DNA from: Legionella rubrilucens
GTDB lineage: Bacteria > Pseudomonadota > Gammaproteobacteria > Legionellales > Legionellaceae
Direction of reading: 5' to 3'
NCBI RefSeq assembly: GCF_001468125.1
Contig: NZ_LNYT01000007.1
Location: 771,803 to 835,802, forward strand
DNA length: 64,000 bases
The translations under genes and the position numbers were made by a program. Shown piece after piece: positions 47,000 through 56,150 of this stretch. Positions within the stretch are counted from its first letter, which is position 1; every line of letters begins with the position of its first letter. The notes under the pieces are model-generated. The model saw nothing but the letters and a program-made list of their open reading frames with translations. It did not search any database and had not been told where the DNA came from.

Positions 47000-49009
47000 A
47001 TGAAGTTAACTGTAAGCCTTAATGGCCATTTCCTTTGTCCTTTCCAGGCGTTTGTTGATATCGCCAAAGCCCTGTCGCCTTCACCCGCTTTGCCGATGCA
47101 GGTTTTTACTCCTGTCTGTGAACTGACCACCATCAACGACTGGATTAACCTTGAATCCTTAGGTCAACCCACCGCCATTCGGGCACAGGCATTAAGCCAG
47201 CAATTACAGACTTTGCTTCGTGCAAAAGAGGTGAATACACTGGAATTGCATGTGCAGATGGCCGAAGGTTGGTTAAGCCGCGATAACCTTTACCTGTTTT
47301 TGTTTTTAAACCATTCTGTCAGGGTACGCTTTGTTTTTTATGTGAAGCCTGAACACCTGCAGGAGCTCAAGCAGACCCTGTCATCCGTCGATGAGGCATC
47401 CTGGGATATTGATTATCAAACCGATTTGACGCCTCCCATTCCGAGTCTGGAAGGCCCGCAGGCCATGCTTAGCACGGTAGGTTTTGATTTTAATTTTGGG
47501 GATGCCCTGACACTGACCGAAACACAAGTGCAAAAATTAGTCGGTTATGCCTGGGTTTGCCTTAAGGCCGGTGCGCCTGAAGCAGGGGGGCGTGCCTTGG
47601 ATGACCTATTGGCGCACTATCATTTATCGACATCCCAGCGGGAAACCCTGCTGATGCACCTGTTATTGACCCGCTTTCTTGCCCACCAGTATGAAGAGGT
47701 CACTGCCAAAGAGCTTCCTCCGGCATGGGTGAGCCTCAGTGCGGCAGATGCCGCAAGCCTGCATTTTATCAAGGCTTACTCCGCTACGCTGACTCGCAAT
47801 CTTCCAGTGGCCGAACGCCATTTTAAAGCCTGTCAGGTTCATGAAGACATGCCGCTTACGGATGAAAACTCGCTCTATCGCCTCAATCTTTTTGCACTCT
47901 TTCTGGTTCTTCAAGGCAGAGAAGACACCGCCTTAGCATTAGAAATACGCATTAAAACATTCATTGAAGACCACCAGATGACCATTACGGGCTTAAACTA
48001 TGTGAATTTCATCAACATAGCCCGCTTGTATAAAAAAGCGAAACAATTTGATGAAGCATTGCACTATTATGGTCTGGCTTATGAAGAAATCAGCGGCGGA
48101 GGGTACACCGTTTACGATCAGATTTATTACCACATGAACCTGGGCGCTGTCTATGAAGCGCAAGGACATGATGAAAAGGCATTGCATTTCTGGGTGAATG
48201 CCGCCTTGCACTGGCTGGCCTGCGACAATCCCTATGCCTTGTCCTGGCGTCCCCGTCTGATTCTCGCTCAGGAAAAAATAACCGATATTTTAAAGCCATT
48301 GCCTGTGACCAGGGCGGATGATTTTCTGTATGGGAAAATGGTGCAGTTGCTGAAGTCAAGCGGTATGAACTTACCTGCTGATAACGAGTGCATGTATGGG
48401 TTTACCGCCAAAAAAACGACGGTAAAAACCGGTTACGCGGATCACCATGTGATGGTTTATTCGACAGCGGCCCGCCTATCGTCTCGACATGATGTCTCGC
48501 CCGCCCGGCAACGCCTGCAGGCGTTGGTGTCGCGATTTCTGAAACAGGCGCTGGCCATTGAGGAAAATCACGCCGTCCTCTATGTCAATAGCGGACAGGA
48601 AAGGCTTGATGTTTCAGCCGAGGAAGCCTTTGTGATTGCTGCACTCAACGGATGTGAAGCCTGTTATTACCAGGGCAGACGGCTTGCCTTGAGTGAGGAA
48701 AAGAAAAAAGCGCTGCTCAATGGGGTTCAAGTGCATCTTACGCCTGCGATTCAGTCGATGGAAGCGAAGGACGGTGCATTAGAATTAAAATACCATCGCA
48801 GTTTTCTCAACAAGCGCCTTTCCGAGCCGCTGGCCATCGAGTTAATTAAGCGGCTCAGGCTTAAGGATGGTCTCTATTATCATCAGTTTAAAGCCAATGA
48901 GCAGCTTGCCTTGCAGAGCCTGGTTGAAAAAAAAGTGGTTGTTTTCAGGAATGTCTTGCGGCACAAGCCTGAGGCAGCGGCAAAAATACCCTGCGCAGAA
49001 GAGGTCTAG
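47000..49009 (+). CDS. TPR-like protein of the azole-peptide cluster, role unknown
   Basis: From ATG 47000 the protein is 669 residues; a TTG at 46958 is in frame but lacks a ribosome-binding site, and that of 47000 is itself weak. There is no signal peptide. Residues about 170-420 are helical with tetratricopeptide-like pairs, for example NIARLYKKAKQFDEALHYYG and HMNLGAVYEAQGHDEKALHF. The C-terminal 170 residues form a separate domain (LYVNSGQERLDVSAEEAFV, then ELIKRLRLKDGLYYHQF and SLVEKKVVVFRNVLRHK) that might be a winged-helix or peptide-binding fold. It lies between the precursor and the McbB-like gene. A scaffold, peptide-delivery, regulator or immunity role is possible; no known TOMM component is recognised. 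Confidence 0.7.
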   Translation: MKLTVSLNGHFLCPFQAFVDIAKALSPSPALPMQVFTPVCELTTINDWINLESLGQPTAIRAQALSQQLQTLLRAKEVNTLELHVQMAEGWLSRDNLYLFLFLNHSVRVRFVFYVKPEHLQELKQTLSSVDEASWDIDYQTDLTPPIPSLEGPQAMLSTVGFDFNFGDALTLTETQVQKLVGYAWVCLKAGAPEAGGRALDDLLAHYHLSTSQRETLLMHLLLTRFLAHQYEEVTAKELPPAWVSLSAADAASLHFIKAYSATLTRNLPVAERHFKACQVHEDMPLTDENSLYRLNLFALFLVLQGREDTALALEIRIKTFIEDHQMTITGLNYVNFINIARLYKKAKQFDEALHYYGLAYEEISGGGYTVYDQIYYHMNLGAVYEAQGHDEKALHFWVNAALHWLACDNPYALSWRPRLILAQEKITDILKPLPVTRADDFLYGKMVQLLKSSGMNLPADNECMYGFTAKKTTVKTGYADHHVMVYSTAARLSSRHDVSPARQRLQALVSRFLKQALAIEENHAVLYVNSGQERLDVSAEEAFVIAALNGCEACYYQGRRLALSEEKKKALLNGVQVHLTPAIQSMEAKDGALELKYHRSFLNKRLSEPLAIELIKRLRLKDGLYYHQFKANEQLALQSLVEKKVVVFRNVLRHKPEAAAKIPCAEEV

Positions 49010-49060
49010 GCCCCGGATTTCAGAAGCCAATCGTTGACGTTTTGTATAAGGATGAATGCG

Positions 49061-49939
49061 GTGTATATCATTAATGACTATGAGTTAATCGAAACAGATC
49101 TGGAGTTGTATTTAAGTAACTACGGCAAAGGCATCAAGATTCCGAGCCAAACCTTAAAGGCTTTGTTGTATGCCCTAAAAAATCAGCCCCGGCTTGAAAT
49201 CAGCCAGGAAAACCTGACAGCGCTTGCAGCCAATCATGGCGTTGATGTGGACGCACTCAAAAAAGTATTAATCAACCAGCTTAATGTGCTGAAGCCCATG
49301 CAGAGAAGAAAATTTCCAGCGATTTACATCAACAGCGACGACACCCTGGTGGCGGAATTACTTCAGGAGACGCTGAAAAAAGAATACGATTGCCATCGTG
49401 TAACGTCGTCGCATCATCACTATTCCCCCTCAAGCCTGGTGATTTTTTATCGTAAAAATTACTCGCATACTGATTTTAAAACCTTGTATCGAGAGATGCC
49501 CTCTCAGGTTTACTTTATTACCGCCGGTGTGCTGCACAAGCTGCTTATCATTGATAATCTTTATTTTAAAGACAGCGGTTTGCCCAGCCATTTTTCAAAC
49601 CTTCATCAGTTAATCGGCTATCTGAAAAGCGACATACCGGCAACAAAGAACAATTGGTTATTGTTTTACCGTGAGTTGTTAAAGCAGGGAGCGGATCAAT
49701 TCCCGGATTCACCGGTTAATGCCTGCCAACAAGGGTATATAGCCTACTGCCTGCATCAGTTTGCCGCGCAGTTCACGCAGTTGTGGGGAGCACCAACCCC
49801 GCTCGATAAAATCAATTGGTTCTGGCATGTGGATTTGAGCAGTTTTACGGTGCATCAGGAAATCGCTGTGCATTCGCCCTTTGCCGAAGAAGACAGGCGG
49901 CTTGATTTAGCTAATCGGCAAGAGGAGCGTGTTGAATGA
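49061..49939 (+). CDS. McbB/E1-like cyclodehydratase partner, candidate
   Basis: GTG 49061 has AAGGA eight bases upstream and is preferred to the ATG at 49052. The product is about 292 residues, the size of McbB (about 295). The N-terminal 85 residues begin YIINDYELIETDLELYLSNY and look like a small winged-helix, leader-binding (RRE-like) domain. A Rossmann-like part follows (FPAIYINSDDTLVAELLQETL, SSLVIFYRKNYSHTDF) resembling the degenerate E1-like fold of TOMM C-proteins. The position directly before SagB/McbC and YcaO is that of mcbB. No CxxC zinc motif is visible. The assignment rests on length, position and fold impression. Stop and next start overlap (ATGA). Confidence 0.6.
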   Translation: MYIINDYELIETDLELYLSNYGKGIKIPSQTLKALLYALKNQPRLEISQENLTALAANHGVDVDALKKVLINQLNVLKPMQRRKFPAIYINSDDTLVAELLQETLKKEYDCHRVTSSHHHYSPSSLVIFYRKNYSHTDFKTLYREMPSQVYFITAGVLHKLLIIDNLYFKDSGLPSHFSNLHQLIGYLKSDIPATKNNWLLFYRELLKQGADQFPDSPVNACQQGYIAYCLHQFAAQFTQLWGAPTPLDKINWFWHVDLSSFTVHQEIAVHSPFAEEDRRLDLANRQEERVE

Positions 49940-50742
49940 GTGCCACGCTTAAAAAGCCGTTTATCAGCGGGTTAGTGGAAGGGCATCTGGACGCGCAAGT
50001 GTATCAGGATATTCTGAAAACGCATGCCAAAGAGAGCATCACCTTGCTTGATTTTGGTCATTTGGCAATTACCAATGTGGATCAACGTGCCATCAGCCGT
50101 GTTCAGTTCACTGAGTGTGAAATTTCGCCATTTCATCACCATGACGTGGCCTGCCAAACGCCGGAAGAGGCCTTCTTTTCCCGCGAGGCTTCCACCACGC
50201 ATTTTGCACAACAACCGGTTGATTTTTCGCTGATTGAGACCCTGCTGATTCATTCGTTTTCACCCAATGACGACAATCATCGCCCTTACCCTTCGGCAGG
50301 CGGGTTGTATCCGGTTGAACCGCTGGTGTTTCTTTTTGAGGAGCGACTCACTCAGTCTGCCCCAGTCACCTCTGGCGCTTATCATTTCAGACCCATCAGC
50401 AAAACATTGCAACGCATGAAGACCATGTCGAGCGCTGTTTTTTTCGAGCAATTGCTGCACGGATTAATTACGCCGGAGGGTTTTCCCGCCTTTGCTGTTT
50501 TGTATATCGCCCATGTTGGCAAAGCCCTGTTTAAATACCGCTACCGCGGTTACCGTCATGCGGTCATGGAGGCTGGGTCCATGTATCAACAGGCTTTGCA
50601 TACAGCCCAGACGTTGGGCCTGCGGAGCACGGTGTGGTCGTCCTTCAGTGATCATCAGGTAATGCACGCGCTGGATTTGGATCCGACGGTCTACCTGCCT
50701 TTAACCATGCAATTATTTGGATACGGTGCGTCAAATGACTGA
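49936..50742 (+). CDS. SagB/McbC-type FMN-dependent azoline dehydrogenase
   Basis: A 268-residue nitroreductase-fold protein of McbC size (272). The RPYPSAGGLYPVEP motif (116-129) is the FMN-binding and active-site signature of the SagB/ThcOx family, and the ERLTQSAPVTSGAYHFRP segment is the usual strand pair after it. MEAGSMYQQALHTAQTLGL in the C-terminal half matches the conserved MDAGHxxQNLxLxA helix. The enzyme oxidises azolines made by YcaO to azoles. It starts by ATGA overlap with the preceding gene and its end overlaps the YcaO gene by 8 nt, so translation is coupled. This gene and YcaO are the firmest evidence for an azole peptide. Confidence 0.92.
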   Translation: MSATLKKPFISGLVEGHLDAQVYQDILKTHAKESITLLDFGHLAITNVDQRAISRVQFTECEISPFHHHDVACQTPEEAFFSREASTTHFAQQPVDFSLIETLLIHSFSPNDDNHRPYPSAGGLYPVEPLVFLFEERLTQSAPVTSGAYHFRPISKTLQRMKTMSSAVFFEQLLHGLITPEGFPAFAVLYIAHVGKALFKYRYRGYRHAVMEAGSMYQQALHTAQTLGLRSTVWSSFSDHQVMHALDLDPTVYLPLTMQLFGYGASND

Positions 50743-51946
50743 CTTGAATTTAACCCGGCAAAGGCATCTGCCTTATGCCTCAGCGTCCCATGCCTCCATT
50801 CACCATGCCACCAAATTCAAGCTGTGCATGGAGAGCAATCTGTCCACGCCACGATCAGCGGTGATCGACGGCATCATCAGCTATGGAGGAAGTACGGGCA
50901 TTGGATTGAACCTCCCCAGAAAAGCATATGGCGAATTTTATGAACGCAATCATTTGTTTACCAAAGTGCCTGTGAACAGTAAGAAAAAACTGGCCGATGT
51001 GAAGCCGCTTTCCTGGCAGAAAAAATTACTGTCATTGTGTCAGGAAGGGCGGGACGCCGAGGCCAGCCTTGAGCATGAATTTGCCTTTACCCGGGTGTAT
51101 AACCTGTTTGACGACACACCCGGCGACTATTTCCATAATGCTATTGCTTTAAATGGCCGAAAAGAAGATGCTCCCTACCTTCATTTCAGCGACAGTTGCG
51201 CCTGTGCGTCTCACCCTGTTCGGGAAAAAGCCCTCTACAATTCGCTGATGGAATTCATTGAGCGGCAGGCACTGCTGGGCAGTTGGCTTTCACAACGATG
51301 TCAGTACGCCATCGACCCGCAATTGCTCAAAGCTCTGACGCCCTACAGGGAGTTGACCGAGCGCTTGCTCGATAACGGGGAGCTGTTTATTTTTGCCAAT
51401 GGCAATCACCTGCCAGGCCATACCGTAATCCTGTTTTATTTTGCCCACTCCCCCAACGACATGGTGCAGTATTCCATCGGTTCAAGCAGCGGCTTAACGC
51501 TTACGGAAGCGTTAACCTCCTCCCTGGAGGAGCTTTATCAATGTTATACCTTTTTGTATAACATGGAATGCTCGGAGGGTTTGGCCAATAAAGCCGGCGC
51601 TGGATACCACCTTCAATTTCAGCAGTGCAATCATGCAGGAATCAAAGAAACCATCCCGTTTTTTAAAACATCGATTCCATGCAAAATAGCCACCCTTGCT
51701 GATGTGCATGATCTTAAAGCCTACCGGTATGAAGAAATCTTATCGGCTTTGAGTGCCTTAAGTACGGATATTTTCTATTACCATGCTTACGATGAGGCTC
51801 TCGGGCTTCATTTTACCAAAATCATGAGCCCGGATTTTTTTGCCCACATGTCGCTCAATAATGGACTTAATATTGACAATGCGTATGCCCGAACGTTAAA
51901 CATTACCCGTGAGAATGCTTACCTTGCAAAAATTCCCTTTCCCTAG
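50735..51946 (+). CDS. YcaO-domain azoline-forming cyclodehydratase (McbD-like)
   Basis: A 403-residue YcaO protein starting at ATG 50735. It carries the ATP-site glutamate helices AYGEFYERNHLF (about residue 64) and YNSLMEFIERQALLGSW (about 168), the preceding HFSDSCACASHPVREKAL, and SSSGLTLTEALTSSLEELYQ, all canonical. It ends KIPFP; azoline-forming YcaO proteins typically have a proline-rich C-terminus that reaches the active site. It uses ATP to phosphorylate backbone amides and cyclise Cys, Ser or Thr side chains, with the E1-like partner positioning the leader. It is the last gene of the operon, overlapping the SagB gene by 8 nt and convergent with the sulfotransferase (4-nt overlap). 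Confidence 0.93.
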   Translation: MTDLNLTRQRHLPYASASHASIHHATKFKLCMESNLSTPRSAVIDGIISYGGSTGIGLNLPRKAYGEFYERNHLFTKVPVNSKKKLADVKPLSWQKKLLSLCQEGRDAEASLEHEFAFTRVYNLFDDTPGDYFHNAIALNGRKEDAPYLHFSDSCACASHPVREKALYNSLMEFIERQALLGSWLSQRCQYAIDPQLLKALTPYRELTERLLDNGELFIFANGNHLPGHTVILFYFAHSPNDMVQYSIGSSSGLTLTEALTSSLEELYQCYTFLYNMECSEGLANKAGAGYHLQFQQCNHAGIKETIPFFKTSIPCKIATLADVHDLKAYRYEEILSALSALSTDIFYYHAYDEALGLHFTKIMSPDFFAHMSLNNGLNIDNAYARTLNITRENAYLAKIPFP

Positions 51947-52848
51947 ACAGGATTCAGGCTTTTTTCTGGGGTCTCAGGGCGGGCTGGCAGTCGGCCCTGT
52001 GCATCCAGGTACCTGTATTGCTGCATGATTGCGGTATGCTGTTTCACAATCTGGTGTACTTGAGTTTCTGTCAGCATATTGAGCCAATCGCCGGCAATGC
52101 CTTTGCGGAAGAAAGACCCATTTTGTTTTTCCTTAAAGCCAAATTGCCGTTCAAAATTCTGCAGTTTTTCAAATGACGAATCCTCAATGGCTTGAGCAAT
52201 TTCTTCCAGGGTGAAATCAAGATTCAAAAAATGCAATGCCTTGCTGAACGAAGTCACCGGATCCCTCACCATGTCTTCATAACGCAAAACCAGCACCGGG
52301 AAATCCGGCAGCAGCGTCCAGCTTTCAACATGCAAGGACCAGGACAATAATTTCTGACGCAGTTGTTTGTCACGTTGCCCGGGAAGGGGGACTTCGAAAC
52401 CGGGTTGTCCCATCATGTGGATGCTCCAGTCCAGAGGGCATTGCACATGATGCGCCAGTGAAATGGCCACATCAAGGGGGTTACGGATAAAATAAATCGC
52501 ACCCAGACAGCCCTCGCTCGGGAAGAGCGGTTGATGTTCATCGATGAACGTGTAGGCGTCGTGGACTTTGATATACACCGGGCGCTTTAGCGTTGCCGCA
52601 TAAGACGCATAGGTTTTGGGACGTAACTGATCCACCTCATCATCGCTTAAGGCGGAACTGTCAAAGCCTAAGGCTTTATTCATCCATCCGCGGTTGGCCA
52701 CCATCGGCGAGCCCAGGATGCTGTCCATTTCATTGATGCGGTTTAAACCGGAAGCCGGCTGCAATAATTTCGACAAGACAATGCGAAACCAGGTATTTCC
52801 TGATTTCGGATAAGAAGCCAACCAGAAAATACCTTGGGTTTCAGGCAT
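51943..52848 (-). CDS. PAPS-dependent sulfotransferase
   Basis: A 301-residue cytosolic-type sulfotransferase. The 5'-phosphosulfate-binding loop WLASYPKSGNTWFR (about residues 9-22) and the 3'-phosphate site FIRNPLDVAISLAHH (about 125) are both present, followed by VLVLRYEDMVRDP. The C-terminal RKGIAGDW matches the conserved RKGxxGDWK motif. It transfers sulfate from PAPS to a hydroxyl or amine. It is transcribed after the MATE exporter with an 8-nt overlap and converges on the YcaO gene. It may decorate the azole peptide (Ser or Thr hydroxyls) or an unrelated small molecule exported by the MATE protein. Substrate cannot be read from sequence. Confidence 0.88.
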   Translation of the reverse strand: MPETQGIFWLASYPKSGNTWFRIVLSKLLQPASGLNRINEMDSILGSPMVANRGWMNKALGFDSSALSDDEVDQLRPKTYASYAATLKRPVYIKVHDAYTFIDEHQPLFPSEGCLGAIYFIRNPLDVAISLAHHVQCPLDWSIHMMGQPGFEVPLPGQRDKQLRQKLLSWSLHVESWTLLPDFPVLVLRYEDMVRDPVTSFSKALHFLNLDFTLEEIAQAIEDSSFEKLQNFERQFGFKEKQNGSFFRKGIAGDWLNMLTETQVHQIVKQHTAIMQQYRYLDAQGRLPARPETPEKSLNPV

Positions 52849-54208
52849 AACGACCTTCCTCTCGTGTGAATGGGTTAATATCGTGGATGTGCTTGAGTTT
52901 ACGCAACAGATTCCTGCTCAACAGCATCACTGCAAGGATAAAGCCGCTTAAAAACCCAAGGCGCAGACCAATGGGGCCGCCGTGCAGGTTAAACGCGGCT
53001 ACCGCGCTCAAGGGCAATGAAACGCCCCATAAAGCCAGCAAATTAATGCGGCTCGAGTTTTTTGAATCATGAAAGCCGCGCAAGGCAGACGAAAGCAGGT
53101 TACGCAACCCATCAATGACAAGAAAACCGGCGCTCAACAAAAAGAACGCCCTGGACAGGGAATCCAATGAATGCGAAAGCGGGGCTTTGCCAAAATAAAA
53201 ACGGGTCAGCTCGTTAGAAAAAAGCGAAAATGACACAACGACTGGCAGCATGTACACTGCGAAAAGGCACAGTGCTGCCAGAAGAATGTCTGAAAGAGCT
53301 GGGTGCGGCTTTCTTCGTTCTTCACTGATTTTTAGTGCCAGAGCCTGGGATAAACCCAAATTAAGCATAAAAAAGAGGAGAGCATACTGATTGGTTATTT
53401 GCAGTGCAGCCAGGGCATTGACACCAAAATAACCCATCAGGTAGGTGGCAAAAGCCATTACTGCCAGTTCTCCGCCAAACTGGATGCCGATAGGCAGCCC
53501 GAGTTTGAGAATCTCGCGGCACAAACGCCAATCAGGTGTCAGAGACCAGTTCAATAACCGCTTGTTCTTGCGCCACAGAAGGTAAAACATGCCGCACACC
53601 AGCAGGAGTTGCACCCACAAACTGGCTAAAGAAGCCCCGGCCAGACCCCAGTGCGGTACCAGCCCGCAGGCGGCAACGAGAGTCAAAGGCAGACTGACCA
53701 GCTCAAGCCATAGCGCAACCTGCGCTTTACCGGACCCTAAATAAAATTGCAGAATAACGGTAAGCCATAATAAGGGAAAAAGACCTAAGGCTGAAAAGAA
53801 AAAATAACCCCGTGTTAAAGCGACCAGTGCGGCGTCCTGATGAAATAAGAGCAGTAACTTATCCATACAAACCAGGCTTAAGGCCGCAGGAAGGGCAATG
53901 GCTGAGGCTAAAAGCAAAGCATTCACAAGGAGTCGCTGAGGGTAGGCGGAAGGCTCAGGCTGCGACCGAATAAGGATGCCGATGGCGTAAAAGATGGACG
54001 TTGTCAGGGTCAAGATAACCATGTAACTTGAAATGGCCAAAGAACCGGCTGCGAGTTGTTCTTCACCGAGCCGTGCAACCATCATCATCACCATAAAATG
54101 CCCGCTAACATGAAGCAGTCGGCTGACACTGATCGGTAAGGCAAGGCGTAAAAGCGCCAGAAAGGGGGGCTTGCTTCTTGTTACTTCCTGTAAGGGGGCG
54201 ATGTCCAT
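52841..54208 (-). CDS. MATE family efflux transporter
   Basis: A 455-residue membrane protein with about twelve helices in two similar halves, LLRLALPISVSRLLHVSGHFMVM at the start and LKLGLPIGIQFGGELAVMAF at the middle. This is the NorM/MATE arrangement. It exports substrates using Na+ or H+ gradients. The GEEQLAAGSLAISSYM stretch after helix 1 is conserved in NorM-type members. The gene overlaps the sulfotransferase start by 8 nt, forming a tight pair. Standard TOMM clusters use ABC exporters; MATE proteins export some RiPPs and toxins instead. No clear ribosome-binding site precedes the ATG at 54208. Confidence 0.88.
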   Translation of the reverse strand: MDIAPLQEVTRSKPPFLALLRLALPISVSRLLHVSGHFMVMMMVARLGEEQLAAGSLAISSYMVILTLTTSIFYAIGILIRSQPEPSAYPQRLLVNALLLASAIALPAALSLVCMDKLLLLFHQDAALVALTRGYFFFSALGLFPLLWLTVILQFYLGSGKAQVALWLELVSLPLTLVAACGLVPHWGLAGASLASLWVQLLLVCGMFYLLWRKNKRLLNWSLTPDWRLCREILKLGLPIGIQFGGELAVMAFATYLMGYFGVNALAALQITNQYALLFFMLNLGLSQALALKISEERRKPHPALSDILLAALCLFAVYMLPVVVSFSLFSNELTRFYFGKAPLSHSLDSLSRAFFLLSAGFLVIDGLRNLLSSALRGFHDSKNSSRINLLALWGVSLPLSAVAAFNLHGGPIGLRLGFLSGFILAVMLLSRNLLRKLKHIHDINPFTREEGRYA

Positions 54209-54446
54209 TTTTTATGACGAATCAAGGCGTTAGGCGCGGTAATCATAAGAGAATATTCGCTGTTTAACAAGACGATTGGATAGAAAAAGGTTGGCAGCGA
54301 TTGGCGTTGAGTGCTTGGTTTTAATAGCACGATGACTTCGCCAGTGGATGCCTGTGCAGACAAGGTTAATCAACCGATTTATGGCGGTACTAAGCCCTGG
54401 TGCGGGCTGTGTATTATACTGTTGAAAAGTACTGTATTTGGTAACG

Positions 54447-56150
54447 ATGATGCCGTCCACCCAGGCCCCTCTGATTTCGTTGATGAAAAAATTTGGCTAT
54501 ACCGCAAATCATCAAGGGATATGCGCGGGGTTAATCTGCATGACGGCTTTTGCGGAACTGGTTGATGAAGAAGAGCGCTTCGATCGGCGCATCGAGTTAA
54601 TCAACGAACTTCATGCCGCAAAAATAACTTATGAAGGAACGACCGATGTCAGGGAAATGCTGCGGTTGATTCGCAATAAAGTGAAGAAACACCAAAAATT
54701 AACGTCCTTTGAAAAACGAATGATGGGTATTGATGCGTTCTTTGCCGGCATAGAACTGGCCCATCATACCGAACGGTATCGGGATTTTTTGGGTGAGTTT
54801 GTCGCGAAAGCGGACATTGAACAATTATCCGGAGTGATTGGGTCTAAAAAAATCGCTGCACTGGGCGGCGTGGAAAAAGTGTACTCCGAGCCGTTTATAG
54901 GAAGCGAAAAAAAATTAAAACGTTATTTAAAAGGCTTAAGCGAGGTTCTAACCGAGTATGACAAGAACGCTGGCGACAATGCCAATACCCGTCTGTCCAT
55001 CAGCCTTTACAGTCCCCTCCATCGTCTTCGCATCAAATACCTCCCGGCCGAAGACGCCTGGCTTTTTACCGATCCCAATCAATTGCCTACTAAAAAAATC
55101 CCTTCGAGGCAGTTGGCGTCTGAAATAATCAGTGCATTTCATGACAAAACGCACAGCGCCTTTGAAGTGCAGGTTTATACGGTTCGAAAAAATCCATGCC
55201 TTAAACCTGTGCAAGCGCAGTTTGATCAGTTCAGACAATCCCGGACAATCACCAAAGACGACGCCGAGAAAGCAACAAAAAAAACAGCGGTTCAAACCGG
55301 AGGCACACGCATTGCCCATGTGGCAGCCATGCACGACGATGTGAAGACCTTAAGGCACCTGGCGGATTTAAACAGGAAATACCTTCAGGTAGAGGATAAT
55401 GATGGTTATACCCCCATGCTCTATGCCGCCCAATACGGGCATAAAGAGGCCCTGGCCTTTCTTGCCTCGCAACACGAGGATGACTTGATAAAAACAACGA
55501 TCCTGGGTTTTTCTCCCATGGATTTAATCATACTGAATGACCACGCGCATCTCATCAAAACGCTGGCCCCCTATCGCCGGTTATGGGCCGGGCTTCCAGA
55601 AAGCGAGTCGCCGCTTTTTAAGGCGGCAAGGCAGGTGAAACCCGGGGTGTTGCTTGCGCTTCTTGAACTGGATCCTCATGCTTTAAATCAGGCTGATGAT
55701 CGGGGTGAAACTGCCGTTCATCTGCTCATGAGGGGAGAGATCGATGCGAGTCTGATTGAAAAGCTTGCAGGTCATGGCGCTGATTTTATGAAATCCTCGG
55801 CTCAGGGGGTGACACCGCTGTCGCTTGCTGTCAATAGAAAAAAATGGGACTGGGTGACCATCATGCTGCTTAATCAACCCACGGTGATGGAAACCCCTAA
55901 AAGCATGGATGCTTCTGCCCTGAAGGACGCAGTTTTTAAATACCTTCAGTCGTTGCCGGATACGGAGAGGGATCATTTCATCCAGGGAATTAAAACAAAA
56001 AGCAATGGGTTTGGCCAATGGCTTTTTAATCAGTCTGCTGCGTTTAAGGCCTCGTCCTTACGGCTGTTCAAAGAAGAATCGACACCGTTTGAAGAATTTG
56101 CCGGTGAATTGGACAAACGGTTTCCTGCCGGCGGCGATTTAGCCCTGTAA
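54447..56150 (+). CDS. Candidate effector: C58-like cysteine protease plus ankyrin repeats
   Basis: The ATG at 54447 (or 54450) is preferred to a TTG at 54438; 567 residues, no signal peptide. Residues about 15-215 fit a papain-like C58 (YopT/AvrPphB) domain: NHQGICAGL (Cys26), YSPLHRLRIKYL (His192) and WLFTDPNQ (Asp209). The H-x-n-DPN spacing is the typical signature. Residues about 285-480 contain four or five ankyrin-type repeats (TRIAHVAAMHDDVKTLRHLA, GYTPMLYAAQYGHKEALAFL, GETAVHLLMRGEIDASLIEK, GVTPLSLAVNRKKWDWVTIM). Protease-plus-ankyrin arrangement recalls L. pneumophila AnkH. It follows the MATE gene divergently. Effector status is inferred. Confidence 0.65.
   Translation: MMPSTQAPLISLMKKFGYTANHQGICAGLICMTAFAELVDEEERFDRRIELINELHAAKITYEGTTDVREMLRLIRNKVKKHQKLTSFEKRMMGIDAFFAGIELAHHTERYRDFLGEFVAKADIEQLSGVIGSKKIAALGGVEKVYSEPFIGSEKKLKRYLKGLSEVLTEYDKNAGDNANTRLSISLYSPLHRLRIKYLPAEDAWLFTDPNQLPTKKIPSRQLASEIISAFHDKTHSAFEVQVYTVRKNPCLKPVQAQFDQFRQSRTITKDDAEKATKKTAVQTGGTRIAHVAAMHDDVKTLRHLADLNRKYLQVEDNDGYTPMLYAAQYGHKEALAFLASQHEDDLIKTTILGFSPMDLIILNDHAHLIKTLAPYRRLWAGLPESESPLFKAARQVKPGVLLALLELDPHALNQADDRGETAVHLLMRGEIDASLIEKLAGHGADFMKSSAQGVTPLSLAVNRKKWDWVTIMLLNQPTVMETPKSMDASALKDAVFKYLQSLPDTERDHFIQGIKTKSNGFGQWLFNQSAAFKASSLRLFKEESTPFEEFAGELDKRFPAGGDLAL

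Noticed and set aside
51943-54208. Sulfotransferase and MATE genes as certain members of the azole-peptide cluster
   Set aside because: Opposite strand and no shared promoter; reported as probable partners, not as established parts.
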